Made by a program: the position numbers and the translations under genes. The notes under the pieces were generated by a model that saw only the letters and a list, made by a program, of their open reading frames with translations, was not told the DNA's origin and did not search any database. Of a DNA stretch of 64,000 nucleotides, positions 42,993-50,854 are shown in pieces. Position 1 is the first letter of the stretch; every line of letters starts with the position of its first letter. The stretch is from Phyllobacterium chamaecytisi (GTDB lineage: Bacteria > Pseudomonadota > Alphaproteobacteria > Rhizobiales > Rhizobiaceae), in contig NZ_JAIQWW010000009.1 in NCBI RefSeq assembly GCF_020164455.1, positions 1-64,000 on the forward strand. The letters are read 5' to 3'.

Positions 42993-43249
42993 GACCTTGG
43001 TCCCGCTCTTTCACAACGAGGGGATGATGCGATTTATGAGCAACGACGGTCACTGACCCGCGCTCAACCAGGGCCAGTTGTCAAAATTCAATTCTAACAA
43101 TCATGACAAAACAGGCGAAACCTACTCCGATCGAAGGCGAGTTTAGGACAGCTGGCCTCGTTTCTAATAGCGAGCGGCGAATAGACTGCTTCCTCCGACC
43201 CGCTGCAAGTTGCGCGGCCCAATTCCATGGTTCAGGAGCCGACCACACG

Positions 43250-44170
43250 ATGACCATTGATGTCGTTCTCCGGGAGGACGTATCCCGGAGAACTCAAGGG
43301 GAGAGTGATTCTGTGTCTCCTCGTTTGGATGGACAGGGGTTCAACCTCGTCCAACATTCATCACGGACCCCTGCAAATCGGCGGTCGGTTCCAGGCGTCC
43401 TTTATGGCCGAACTGTTCTACCTTGGGTGCTGCCGGCGATGGCGGTACTCCTATGGTATAGCGTTACCGTGTCTGGGTACGTTTCTCCGAATATTTTGCC
43501 CTCCCCCTTAACGGTGCTGACGACCGCTCAAGCGCTGTGGTCGGCAGGTACCCTCCAGCGCGACATATTGGTCAGTCTAGGTCGCATCGCATTTGGCTTC
43601 GCACTGGGCGCGTCAACGGGCTTTGTTTTAGGAATTGCCGTCGGCATATCGAGCGTCGCGAGACTGGTGTTTGATCGTTCGGTTCAGATGATCCGAACCA
43701 TTCCGCATCTTGCGCTGGTCCCTTTGATGATCCTTTGGTTCGGGATCGGCGAACAGCCGAAGGTTCTCCTGGTCGCCCTGGGGGCGCTTTTCCCGGTCTA
43801 TATCAACACCGCCAGCGGCATCCGCAATGTCGATCCGAAGCTTATCGAAGTGGGGCGGGCCTATGGCCTGTCACAGCGCGAGATTATCACGCAGATCGTT
43901 CTTCCCGCGGCACTGCAGCCTATTCTGGTCGGGGTGCGATACGCACTTGGTGTTGCATGGCTGACACTGGTCGTCGCCGAGACGATCGCTTCGCGGGAAG
44001 GTATCGGCTATCTGGTGCAGAACGCACGCGAATTGCTGCGAACCGACATCATTATCCTTGCGATCATACTGTATTCAATTGCCGGCTGGTTGGCAGACTG
44101 GCTCATACGGATCCTGGAATCGCGCCTGTTGCGGTGGCATCCCAATTATGCACCGGGAGCAAATAAATGA
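43250..44170 (+). CDS. ssuC: Aliphatic-sulfonate-type ABC transporter permease (SsuC family)
   Basis: Inner-membrane permease, 306 residues, of the nitrate/sulfonate/taurine group. It shows NILPSPLTVLTTAQALWSAG, QMIRTIPHLALVPLMILWFG and the EAA loop VDPKLIEVGRAYGLSQREII, then QIVLPAALQPILVGVRYALG, all typical of SsuC/TauC. I chose the ATG at 43250, which has AGGAG about 11 bases upstream; an upstream frame to 43103 would add an unlikely 49 residues. Its stop overlaps the ATPase start by four bases. First gene of a plus-strand operon permease, ATPase, binding protein, LLM enzyme, OsmC-like protein. Confidence 0.87.
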   Translation: MTIDVVLREDVSRRTQGESDSVSPRLDGQGFNLVQHSSRTPANRRSVPGVLYGRTVLPWVLPAMAVLLWYSVTVSGYVSPNILPSPLTVLTTAQALWSAGTLQRDILVSLGRIAFGFALGASTGFVLGIAVGISSVARLVFDRSVQMIRTIPHLALVPLMILWFGIGEQPKVLLVALGALFPVYINTASGIRNVDPKLIEVGRAYGLSQREIITQIVLPAALQPILVGVRYALGVAWLTLVVAETIASREGIGYLVQNARELLRTDIIILAIILYSIAGWLADWLIRILESRLLRWHPNYAPGANK

Positions 44171-44898
44171 TCAGCGGTGCAGACATTAGCATACGCGGAT
44201 TGTCGCGAAGCTATGAAGGCCGCAAGGTCCTTCAAGACATCAATCTCGATATACCGGCTGGTCAGTTCGTCTCGATTTTGGGCACGAGCGGCGTTGGCAA
44301 GTCGACATTGCTGAAGATACTCGCAGGAGTTGAAACTCCAACGTGTGGGGACGCCTGGGCAAGTGGAACGAAGACCAAGCCCACGGTCCGGATCATGTTT
44401 CAGGAGGATCGGTTGCTCGCATGGCGCACCGTACTTGGTAACGTGACACTTGGATTGCGGCACGGCGAACCGAATGCAATGCGCATGCTTGATGCGGTCG
44501 GTCTCGCAGGTAGAGAACATGCGTTTCCGGTCGTTCTCTCGGGTGGCCAGCGGCAGCGGGTGGCTCTTGCGCGCGCCTTGGTGCACGAACCCAATGTCCT
44601 TCTCTTGGATGAGCCGTTTGGGGCGCTCGATGCGATCACGCGGTCATCGATGCACATTCTGTTGCAGGGACTGCTGGATCATGCGCCGCGAACGGTCCTT
44701 CTGGTCACGCATGATGTCGACGAGGCTCTCATATTATCCGATCGCGTTCTCGTGCTTACTGCCAGCGGCATTGCGGCTGATATCACTGTCGACGTCGCCC
44801 GCCCCCGCCATCATTCGCAGCTCGCGGAGAAGAAGGACTACCTTCTCGGGCTGCTCTCCGGAACCGGAACAACAGCACAGTTTGCGCAATCTCACTGA
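44167..44898 (+). CDS. ssuB: Aliphatic-sulfonate-type ABC transporter ATPase (SsuB family)
   Basis: A 243-residue ATPase. Walker A is GTSGVGKST, the Q-loop region is MFQEDRLLAWRTVLGNV (typical of SsuB/TauB), the signature is LSGGQRQRVALARALVHEPN, Walker B is VLLLDEPFGALD, and the switch is VTHDVDEAL. Four-base ATGA overlap with the permease gene. It energises uptake of sulfonates or a similar sulfur source. Confidence 0.88.
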   Translation: MISGADISIRGLSRSYEGRKVLQDINLDIPAGQFVSILGTSGVGKSTLLKILAGVETPTCGDAWASGTKTKPTVRIMFQEDRLLAWRTVLGNVTLGLRHGEPNAMRMLDAVGLAGREHAFPVVLSGGQRQRVALARALVHEPNVLLLDEPFGALDAITRSSMHILLQGLLDHAPRTVLLVTHDVDEALILSDRVLVLTASGIAADITVDVARPRHHSQLAEKKDYLLGLLSGTGTTAQFAQSH

Positions 44899-44906
44899 GG
44901 TTAATC

Positions 44907-45977
44907 ATGCCAATAAGAGTTCTAGACGACGAGATAAGTCGCCGCACATTGTTGAAGAGCGGCGTTGCTCTAACGGGGATGGCGGCATTGTCCGCCAGCG
45001 GAATAGGCCCCGCATTGGCGGATCAACCGCAGGTTACGGTCGCGGTGATCGGCGACGGGCGGTCGGGTATCTGGGCGTCCTTGCGGGAAGAAGCGGTAAC
45101 CAAACAGGTCGAAAAGGATGCTGGCGCAAAGATCATCTGGCAGCCGGGTTTCACCGCCTCTCTTCCTGTGATGGAAGCAATTCGCGCAGGGGGTATCGAC
45201 TTCAGTTTCGCCACCGCAACAGCGATCGTCAACGCGGTCGCGGCGGGCGTGCCCATCGTACCGCTCGCTGCCTATCCCCTACCCTCCGATACCGTTGATA
45301 TTCTGGTCGCCTCGGCCTCGTCTATCAAGGGGCCAGCAGACCTGCGCGGCAAACGCATTGCCCATCAGAATGGCACTACGGGAACCTACAGCCTGATAAA
45401 ATATCTCGAAGAGGGAGGCTTGCGTCTGACCGATGTGGAGGCTGTGAGCCTCAGTGGTGCTGACGCATTCACTGCCCTGGCTCAAGGAAGCGTTGATGCC
45501 TGGATCCATTGGCAACCGGCCACCAGTCTCGGTTTGGCAAGACTTGGTGACAAGTTTCGCCGTCTTGATGGCGTTAAGACCTATGATCATGCCTTCTACG
45601 TCGCGCGAGAGGATTTCTATAAGGAAAATCCCGATGTTGCAGTCAGCCTGGTGAAGAGCATTCGAGATACGCAGGCTCGCGTGAACGCCGATCCGAAGGC
45701 TGCGGTCAAGGTTTGGGAATCCCTAGGCGGCTTTGATTCGACGGGCTTCGAACCCGCAGTCTACGAGAAACTCATTGCCGACAAAAGGCTGTCAGAGTCG
45801 CTCGTCGACACCGTGAAGCCCATCGACGAAGCGGCGGCGCGCTCAACACAGGAAATGGCAGATAGTTTCCAGGAACTTGGAGTCCTGCCCACGAAGACCG
45901 ACGTAGCGGGCTTTTTGCTCTTGCCGAAATTCGACGAGATCAAGGATCGTCTGCAGAAAAAGCTTGGAGTAGCATGA
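44907..45977 (+). CDS. ssuA: Sulfonate/nitrate/taurine-type substrate-binding protein (SsuA-like)
   Basis: Periplasmic binding protein, 356 residues. The N-terminus SRRTLLKSGVALTGMAALSA has twin arginines and a hydrophobic stretch ending near PALADQ, so Tat export is possible. The mature part shows GFTASLPVMEAIRAGGIDFS, LRGKRIAHQNGTTGTYSL and GSVDAWIHWQPATSLGL, as in SsuA relatives. It starts 8 bases after the ATPase stop and ends 1 base before the LLM gene. Ligand: an alkanesulfonate or related compound, by family and neighbours. Confidence 0.86.
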   Translation: MPIRVLDDEISRRTLLKSGVALTGMAALSASGIGPALADQPQVTVAVIGDGRSGIWASLREEAVTKQVEKDAGAKIIWQPGFTASLPVMEAIRAGGIDFSFATATAIVNAVAAGVPIVPLAAYPLPSDTVDILVASASSIKGPADLRGKRIAHQNGTTGTYSLIKYLEEGGLRLTDVEAVSLSGADAFTALAQGSVDAWIHWQPATSLGLARLGDKFRRLDGVKTYDHAFYVAREDFYKENPDVAVSLVKSIRDTQARVNADPKAAVKVWESLGGFDSTGFEPAVYEKLIADKRLSESLVDTVKPIDEAAARSTQEMADSFQELGVLPTKTDVAGFLLLPKFDEIKDRLQKKLGVA

Positions 45978-45978
45978 T

Positions 45979-47352
45979 ATGGCAAAGCCCAAAACCCAAC
46001 GCCAACTGCATCTCGCCGCATTTGTAACGGCAGGACCGGGACGTCCCGGTGGGTGGCGGTTTCCGAGCTCGGAGAACGGTTGGCTGGACGGTGACTATTA
46101 TCGCCGCATCGCTCAAACGCTTGAGCGCGGGCGTTTCGATATGGCGTTCTTCGCCGATATTCTCGCCGTTCCGGACCGGTTTGAAGGCAGCAATGACAGT
46201 CAGCTTCGATACGGATCGCTTGGATCGCTGCGGCTTGATCCGTTGCAGGTGCTGCAGTTGATGGGCGCAGCAACTAGCCGCTTGGGCTTGGCTGCGACGC
46301 GCTCAACCAGTTACTATCAGCCTTTCGAGGTCGCTCGTTCCTTTGCGACACTTGATCATCTTTCGGCGGGGCGCGCCGCATGGAATGTGGTCACCTCCTT
46401 TCAGGATGCAGAAGCCAGAAACTTTTCATTGAACGAGCAGTTTCCGCGCAACCGGCGATATGACCGGGCGGACGAATTCCTCGAGGTCACCACGAAGCTC
46501 TGGGACAGCTGGGAAGATGATGCATTGCAGTTCGACCGGGAAACACCCCTGTTCGCCGAACCGGCAAAAGTGCATTATATCGACTACAAGGGCCAGTGGT
46601 TCAATGTACGCGGACCATTGAACGTACCACGACCACCACAGGGATATCCCGTCATCATTCAGGCCGGAGCATCGGACCGCGGAAGAGACTTTGCCGCGCG
46701 CTGGGCCGACGTCATTTTTGTCAGCCACGATTCCATCGACAGCGCCATCGCATTCTACAAAGAAATGAAAGAACGCGTGGTGCGTTTCGGGCGCAGTCCG
46801 GACAGCCTCAAAATCCTCCCCTCCATCACGCCGGTTGTTGCCGAAACGACATCGCTTGCCGAAGAAAAGGCAACCGTGCTTCGCGATCTCGTCGAGCCGC
46901 GAGCCGGCCTGACAACGCTTTCATACCATCTCGATGTGGACCTCAGCGCCTTTCCGCTCGACAAGCCTTTACCCGACGTTGAAGTCCCCGGCGTCCAAGG
47001 CCATTACGATGAAGTCCGTGAAGCGACCGCACGCGATGGACTGACGCTTCGTGATCTCGGCAAACGTTATGGCAGCCGTTATGAAGGCGACATGATCGGG
47101 GATGCGCAGCACGTCTCCGACAAGCTGGTCGAATGGTTTGAACGGGGTGCTGCGGATGGTTTCACTGTAAGCGCGCCCTACCAGCCCGGTGGCTTTGACG
47201 ATTTCGTGCGGCTGGTCGTGCCGGAATTGCAAAAGCGTGGTGTATTCCGCACGGACTACACAGGCTCGACCCTGCGGGATCATCTTGGCCTCGAACGCCC
47301 GGACATCGGTGGTTGGGATTCGCGTAGTGACGTTCGCAGAAAGGTCGCGTGA
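45979..47352 (+). CDS. NtaA/SnaA/DszA-family LLM monooxygenase in the ssu-type operon
   Basis: A 457-residue flavin-dependent monooxygenase with LHLAAFVTAGPGRPGGWRFP, ATRSTSYYQPFEVARSFATL, GRAAWNVVTSFQDAEARNFS and PQGYPVIIQAGASDRGRDFA. The ssuCBA genes would usually be joined by the alkanesulfonate monooxygenase SsuD (about 380 residues); this enzyme belongs instead to the larger NtaA/DszA group. So the imported compound may be a sulfone, sulfinate or thioether rather than a simple sulfonate (inference). Its TGA overlaps the OsmC-like gene start (TGATG). Confidence 0.86.
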   Translation: MAKPKTQRQLHLAAFVTAGPGRPGGWRFPSSENGWLDGDYYRRIAQTLERGRFDMAFFADILAVPDRFEGSNDSQLRYGSLGSLRLDPLQVLQLMGAATSRLGLAATRSTSYYQPFEVARSFATLDHLSAGRAAWNVVTSFQDAEARNFSLNEQFPRNRRYDRADEFLEVTTKLWDSWEDDALQFDRETPLFAEPAKVHYIDYKGQWFNVRGPLNVPRPPQGYPVIIQAGASDRGRDFAARWADVIFVSHDSIDSAIAFYKEMKERVVRFGRSPDSLKILPSITPVVAETTSLAEEKATVLRDLVEPRAGLTTLSYHLDVDLSAFPLDKPLPDVEVPGVQGHYDEVREATARDGLTLRDLGKRYGSRYEGDMIGDAQHVSDKLVEWFERGAADGFTVSAPYQPGGFDDFVRLVVPELQKRGVFRTDYTGSTLRDHLGLERPDIGGWDSRSDVRRKVA

Positions 47353-47792
47353 TGAGTATTTCTGAACAGCTTGCCGATATTGTTACGGTCTCTGCGGTTT
47401 CGGTGGGAACGCAGGGCCGCCAGATCGTCACGGCAGGAAGTAATCACTTCGTGGCTGACCGCAAATCGTCCGCAGGTGGACTGGGCGAAGCCGTTCAGGC
47501 GGGCGAACTCCTGCTCGCTGCTCTGGCGTCCTGCGCCATAGCGGTAATCGAAAGCAATGCCGCTGAACGAAACATCCCTATTGGCAATCCAGACGTATCG
47601 GCATCGTTCGAGCGAGACCCGGAGGACGTGACACGATATCGCTGGATCCGTTTGGAAATCTCTGTGCCGAATGTTGATGCAATAGAACAGGAAGCACTTG
47701 TTGAAGCGTTTCGCTCGACCTGCCCGATCTTCAATACCTTGAAGCGCGGAGGCACGATCGAGGCAGTCGCTGCGTTGGCCTCCGAGTCATAG
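47352..47792 (+). CDS. OsmC-family protein
   Basis: A 146-residue OsmC/Ohr-like protein with the two family cysteines at 61 (ALASCAIAVIE) and 124 (STCPIFNTL). OsmC-like proteins reduce organic hydroperoxides with thiol help, and some are tied to sulfur metabolism. As the last gene of a sulfonate-type operon, co-translated with a monooxygenase, it may deal with peroxides leaking from the flavin chemistry or with a persulfide product (inference). I take the ATG at 47352, which overlaps the LLM stop; a GTG one codon earlier is also possible. Confidence 0.8.
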   Translation: MSISEQLADIVTVSAVSVGTQGRQIVTAGSNHFVADRKSSAGGLGEAVQAGELLLAALASCAIAVIESNAAERNIPIGNPDVSASFERDPEDVTRYRWIRLEISVPNVDAIEQEALVEAFRSTCPIFNTLKRGGTIEAVAALASES

Positions 47793-47863
47793 GACAACTA
47801 TTATATGTTGCCCTGTTACGTTGCTTAGCGCAGAAACCTTGAGGTGCCCCCTTTATCGCCCGT

Positions 47864-48187
47864 ATGAAGCATACACTCTCTAAACTGCGACCCGCCACCA
47901 ATTGCTTCCCTTCTGCCATGAACGCCCAAATCTGGAACGATTGGCAAAAGGCAAACAAGCGCTTTGCTTCTTTGATTCTAAGCGCTGCCAATGGTCATGG
48001 CTCAAAGGAAATGCAGGCTTTTGAGGCGTCTTTGCGAGGGCAGTTCGATGCACAGTCTCCCATGGTCCAGTGTGAACGTGTCAGCTTCTTCGCCCTCATC
48101 GGACTTATTCCTGCCGACCTGCTCAATCTCGTCGAACTGCCTGGAGATGAGGCAGCAGAATTCACCTTGCTATCCAGATGGTGGTGA
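47864..48187 (+). CDS. Hypothetical protein, 107 residues
   Basis: Not recognised. The predicted protein has a normal composition and possible helices (NAQIWNDWQKANKRFASLIL, then CERVSFFALIGLIPADLLNL). No convincing ribosome site precedes the ATG at 47864 or the internal ATG at 47918. It lies between the ssu-type operon and a decayed recombinase, so it may belong to the mobile-element debris. Confidence 0.33.
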   Translation: MKHTLSKLRPATNCFPSAMNAQIWNDWQKANKRFASLILSAANGHGSKEMQAFEASLRGQFDAQSPMVQCERVSFFALIGLIPADLLNLVELPGDEAAEFTLLSRWW

Positions 48188-48199
48188 ACAATTGCTAAG

Positions 48200-48441
48200 A
48201 GTCCGGCTCATATCGACGTTTCCGCCTTTGCGGAGCTCGATCGGGACCTCATCAGTGAGCGTGTTAAATCCGGCACCGCAGCCGCGAATGCGAGAAGCAA
48301 GAAACTCGGCCGCTAAACTGTCGAGCGCCCTAAGTCGGATCGGCTTGCATCCGAAAGTTTTGATATTGATTGACGAAGGCCGAAGCTACCGCGGGATCGC
48401 TTTGCACCATTATTGGTGCGGGGACAAGGTCAAACGCCGGG
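48200..48441 (+). pseudogene. Serine recombinase (resolvase/invertase) C-terminal remnant
   Basis: One frame reads FAELDRDLISERVKSGTAAA followed by NARSKKLGR and a TAA at 48314, then VERPKSDRLASESFD. A shifted frame continues KVLILIDEGRSYRGIALHHY. Together they match the end of the catalytic domain helix E and the HTH region of resolvase-type serine recombinases (E-x-x-LI-x-ERV-x-AG...A-x-ARG-x-x-LGRP). The N-terminal catalytic Ser region is absent. It is a dead fragment that overlaps the end of the TetR gene by a few bases. Confidence 0.65.
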
Positions 48442-49116
48442 ACGATTTTCAGGCCTTTTTCCATAGGCAGCCAGGAAGACGTGGATGCCTCCGTCAATCT
48501 GGGCATCTAATCCGCTTTTTGAAAGCGGATCAAGCGAGAGAGCCCAATTCAAAGGGAGATCTCCTCGTACGAGGCTGAGGAATTGGGTTGCTGCTAGCGC
48601 AGTGTCAGGCACGGCCAAGAATCCCTCAGCAATGGCAGCCTCTAGGAAGGCACCCACTTCAGCATGAAGCTTCTTGGGACCCGCTTCATAGAAAGCTCGT
48701 CCGATCTCTGGAAAGCGAGACGCCTGGGCGATTATCAGTCGGTGCAAAGCCAGACCCTTGTCCGTCAGGAAGAATGCGGTGAAACTATCGGCGATGTGGC
48801 GAAGGGTTTTTTCTACGTCCAGGGGTCCTGATCCTGGTTTCCACATCGGACCGGGACCTAGGGCCTGGATCTCGTGCTCGACCAGAGCAAGGAGTAGCGC
48901 TTCCTTGCTTTGAAAATACACATACAGGGTCGCCTTCGACACACCAGCTGTACGGGCAACCATGTCCATACTGGACGTGTCATAACCCTGTTCCAGGAAT
49001 AACTTGCGCGCCGTAGTTAGAATCAGCCCGAATTTACTGTTCTGAGTGTGGGCTATCGAGGCCGCAGGCTCCACGGATTGCGGGTTTTGTCGCCTTTTTT
49101 CCCTCAAGACCGCCAT
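48430..49116 (-). CDS. TetR-family transcriptional repressor of the RND operon
   Basis: A 228-residue TetR/AcrR-type regulator. The N-terminal HTH is FGLILTTARKLFLEQGYDTS followed by MVARTAGVSKATLYVYFQSK; the remainder is the helical ligand-binding domain. The ATG at 49116 has GGAG four bases upstream. It is divergent from the RND efflux genes, with a 109-base gap holding two matching imperfect palindromes that it probably binds. The expected role is repression of the pump until a toxic ligand binds. Its 3' end overlaps a decayed recombinase, so the C-terminal residues may have been altered by the insertion. Confidence 0.88.
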   Translation of the reverse strand: MAVLREKRRQNPQSVEPAASIAHTQNSKFGLILTTARKLFLEQGYDTSSMDMVARTAGVSKATLYVYFQSKEALLLALVEHEIQALGPGPMWKPGSGPLDVEKTLRHIADSFTAFFLTDKGLALHRLIIAQASRFPEIGRAFYEAGPKKLHAEVGAFLEAAIAEGFLAVPDTALAATQFLSLVRGDLPLNWALSLDPLSKSGLDAQIDGGIHVFLAAYGKRPENRPGV

Positions 49117-49133
49117 CAGACTCCATCCTCCAA

Positions 49134-49213
49134 AAACCAAACGGTTCAGTTTTCTCTTGACACTAGCCTACCACATCGCGCATTGGTATGCAAAAAACTG
49201 AACCGTTTAGTTT
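49134..49213 (+). promoter_or_regulatory. Twin TetR operators and promoter between the repressor and RND genes
   Basis: Two 19-base imperfect palindromes, AAACCAAACGGTTCAGTTT (49134-49152) and AAACTGAACCGTTTAGTTT (49195-49213), flank a TTGACA at 49157-49162. A 15-base core is an exact inverted copy between the sites (49139-49153 against 49194-49208). One site lies just upstream of the repressor start and the other 12 bases before the RND start at 49226. Binding at both would silence both directions. No clear -10 hexamer was found. Confidence 0.65.
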
Positions 49214-49225
49214 TGTGAGATACAC

Positions 49226-50854
49226 ATGGACCGGAATCGAGAAATGGCAGCCAGAGCCGCACCTGCACAGCCACGATACTGGCTCGCGATGGTGATTTTG
49301 AAGGGTCGATCACTGTCCCGTATCGGCGTGCTCGCTGTGTCGAGTGCTCTTGTCCATGGTTGTATAGCTGGTCCAGACTATGTAGTTCCGTCGGCGCCTC
49401 GGGTTACAGGCTATACTGTTGAAAGGCATCTGACGGCGACGAGCAAAACGGCTCTTGCAGGCGGCGCGTCCCAATCCTTTGCGGGCGGACAGGATATTCC
49501 CGGTGAGTGGTGGTTACTGTTTCGCTCGAGGCGGATTAACGCCTTCGTCGCGGAAGCAATCCGCAATCACCCGGATGTTCAAGCGGCGCAGTTCGCCTTG
49601 CGATCCGCACGCGAGAAAGCTCTTGCGGAACAAGGTGGTCTGTTTCCTCAGGCGGATGGTAGCGCCTCAGTGACCCGAGAAAAAACCACGCCGACAACGC
49701 CTCCAACGACTTCACCATATACGCTCTACAACGCATCGGTCAGCGTGAACTATGCCTTGGACGTTTTCGGCGGTACGCGACGCCAGATCGAGTCACTCCG
49801 GGCGCAGGCCGATTATCAGCGGTTTCAGCTTGAGGCGACATTTCTTGCCCTGACCGCAAATGTCGTCACGGCGGCGATCACGGATGCTTCGCTGCGGGCA
49901 CAGATGGCGGCGACGCAAGACATCATCAAGTCTGAAACCGAGCAGCTCACGCGTGTTCGCGGCCAGTTTTTGCTCGGAGCCGTTCCGCAGTCGGATGTTT
50001 TGTCCCAGCAGGCGACACTGGCCGAAACACAAGCCACCTTGCCGCCCCTGCAAAAGCAGCTTGCGCAGCAGCGCAACCAACTGATGGCTTATCTCGGACG
50101 TCTGCCCAGTGAGGATCGCGGAGAGAGCGTTGATTTGTCCGACCTGCATCTGCCGCGGGCACTACCTGTCGGTCTTCCCTCCCTGATCGTCCGCCAACGT
50201 CCTGACATTCGCTTGGCGGAGGCGACATTGCATCAGGCTACCGCCAATGTCGGGGTAGCTGTCGCGAACATGCTGCCGCAGATCACTTTATCAGGAAGCT
50301 ACGGCAGCAACGCGAGCAGTCAACTGTTCTCGGCAGATACGATCGCCTGGAACGTGGCTGCGAGCGTCACCCAGAAAATTTTCGATGGCGGGACGCTCTA
50401 CCATACCAAGGAGGCAGAGGTCGCCACTTACCAGCAGAACCTGGCGAAGTACAAAAGCGCTGTCATCACGGCTTTCCAGAATGTGGCGGACGGTCTCCGC
50501 GCTGTTCAGTTCGACGCCGATGCGCTTAAGGCGCAGGCAGCCTCCGAAAAGGCCTCGCTCGACAGTCTCAAAATCGCGCAGGAACAGTACAAATCCGGCG
50601 CGGTGGCCTATGTGACAGTCGTCAACGCACAGCAGACCTATCAGAACGCCCGCATTTCACGCGTGAAGGCTCAGGCAATGCGTTTCACCGATACAGCGGC
50701 CCTGTTCCAGGCATTGGGCGGAGGTTGGTGGAACCGCGTCGATGAAACGCCGGATGCAGCACCACGTGTGCAGGTTGGTTATCTCGCCGGACCCAACCAA
50801 TCACAGCCACTGAGCGCCCCTCAATATTTGAATGCTAAGGAGACTGCGCGATGA
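49226..50854 (+). CDS. RND efflux outer-membrane lipoprotein (NodT/OprM family)
   Basis: Outer-membrane channel of a tripartite efflux pump, 542 residues. The N-terminus holds a lipobox VHGCIAGPDY, then YVVPSAPRVTGY, and the two OEP repeats: AIRNHPDVQAAQFALRSARE and RQRPDIRLAEATLHQATANV. Typical TolC-family helices follow, and YKSGAVAYVTVVNAQQTYQN near the end. The start at 49226 gives an unusually long leader of about 45 residues before the lipid-modified Cys; a later start is possible. It overlaps the adaptor gene by four bases. In many RND operons this gene is last; here it is first. Confidence 0.87.
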   Translation: MDRNREMAARAAPAQPRYWLAMVILKGRSLSRIGVLAVSSALVHGCIAGPDYVVPSAPRVTGYTVERHLTATSKTALAGGASQSFAGGQDIPGEWWLLFRSRRINAFVAEAIRNHPDVQAAQFALRSAREKALAEQGGLFPQADGSASVTREKTTPTTPPTTSPYTLYNASVSVNYALDVFGGTRRQIESLRAQADYQRFQLEATFLALTANVVTAAITDASLRAQMAATQDIIKSETEQLTRVRGQFLLGAVPQSDVLSQQATLAETQATLPPLQKQLAQQRNQLMAYLGRLPSEDRGESVDLSDLHLPRALPVGLPSLIVRQRPDIRLAEATLHQATANVGVAVANMLPQITLSGSYGSNASSQLFSADTIAWNVAASVTQKIFDGGTLYHTKEAEVATYQQNLAKYKSAVITAFQNVADGLRAVQFDADALKAQAASEKASLDSLKIAQEQYKSGAVAYVTVVNAQQTYQNARISRVKAQAMRFTDTAALFQALGGGWWNRVDETPDAAPRVQVGYLAGPNQSQPLSAPQYLNAKETAR

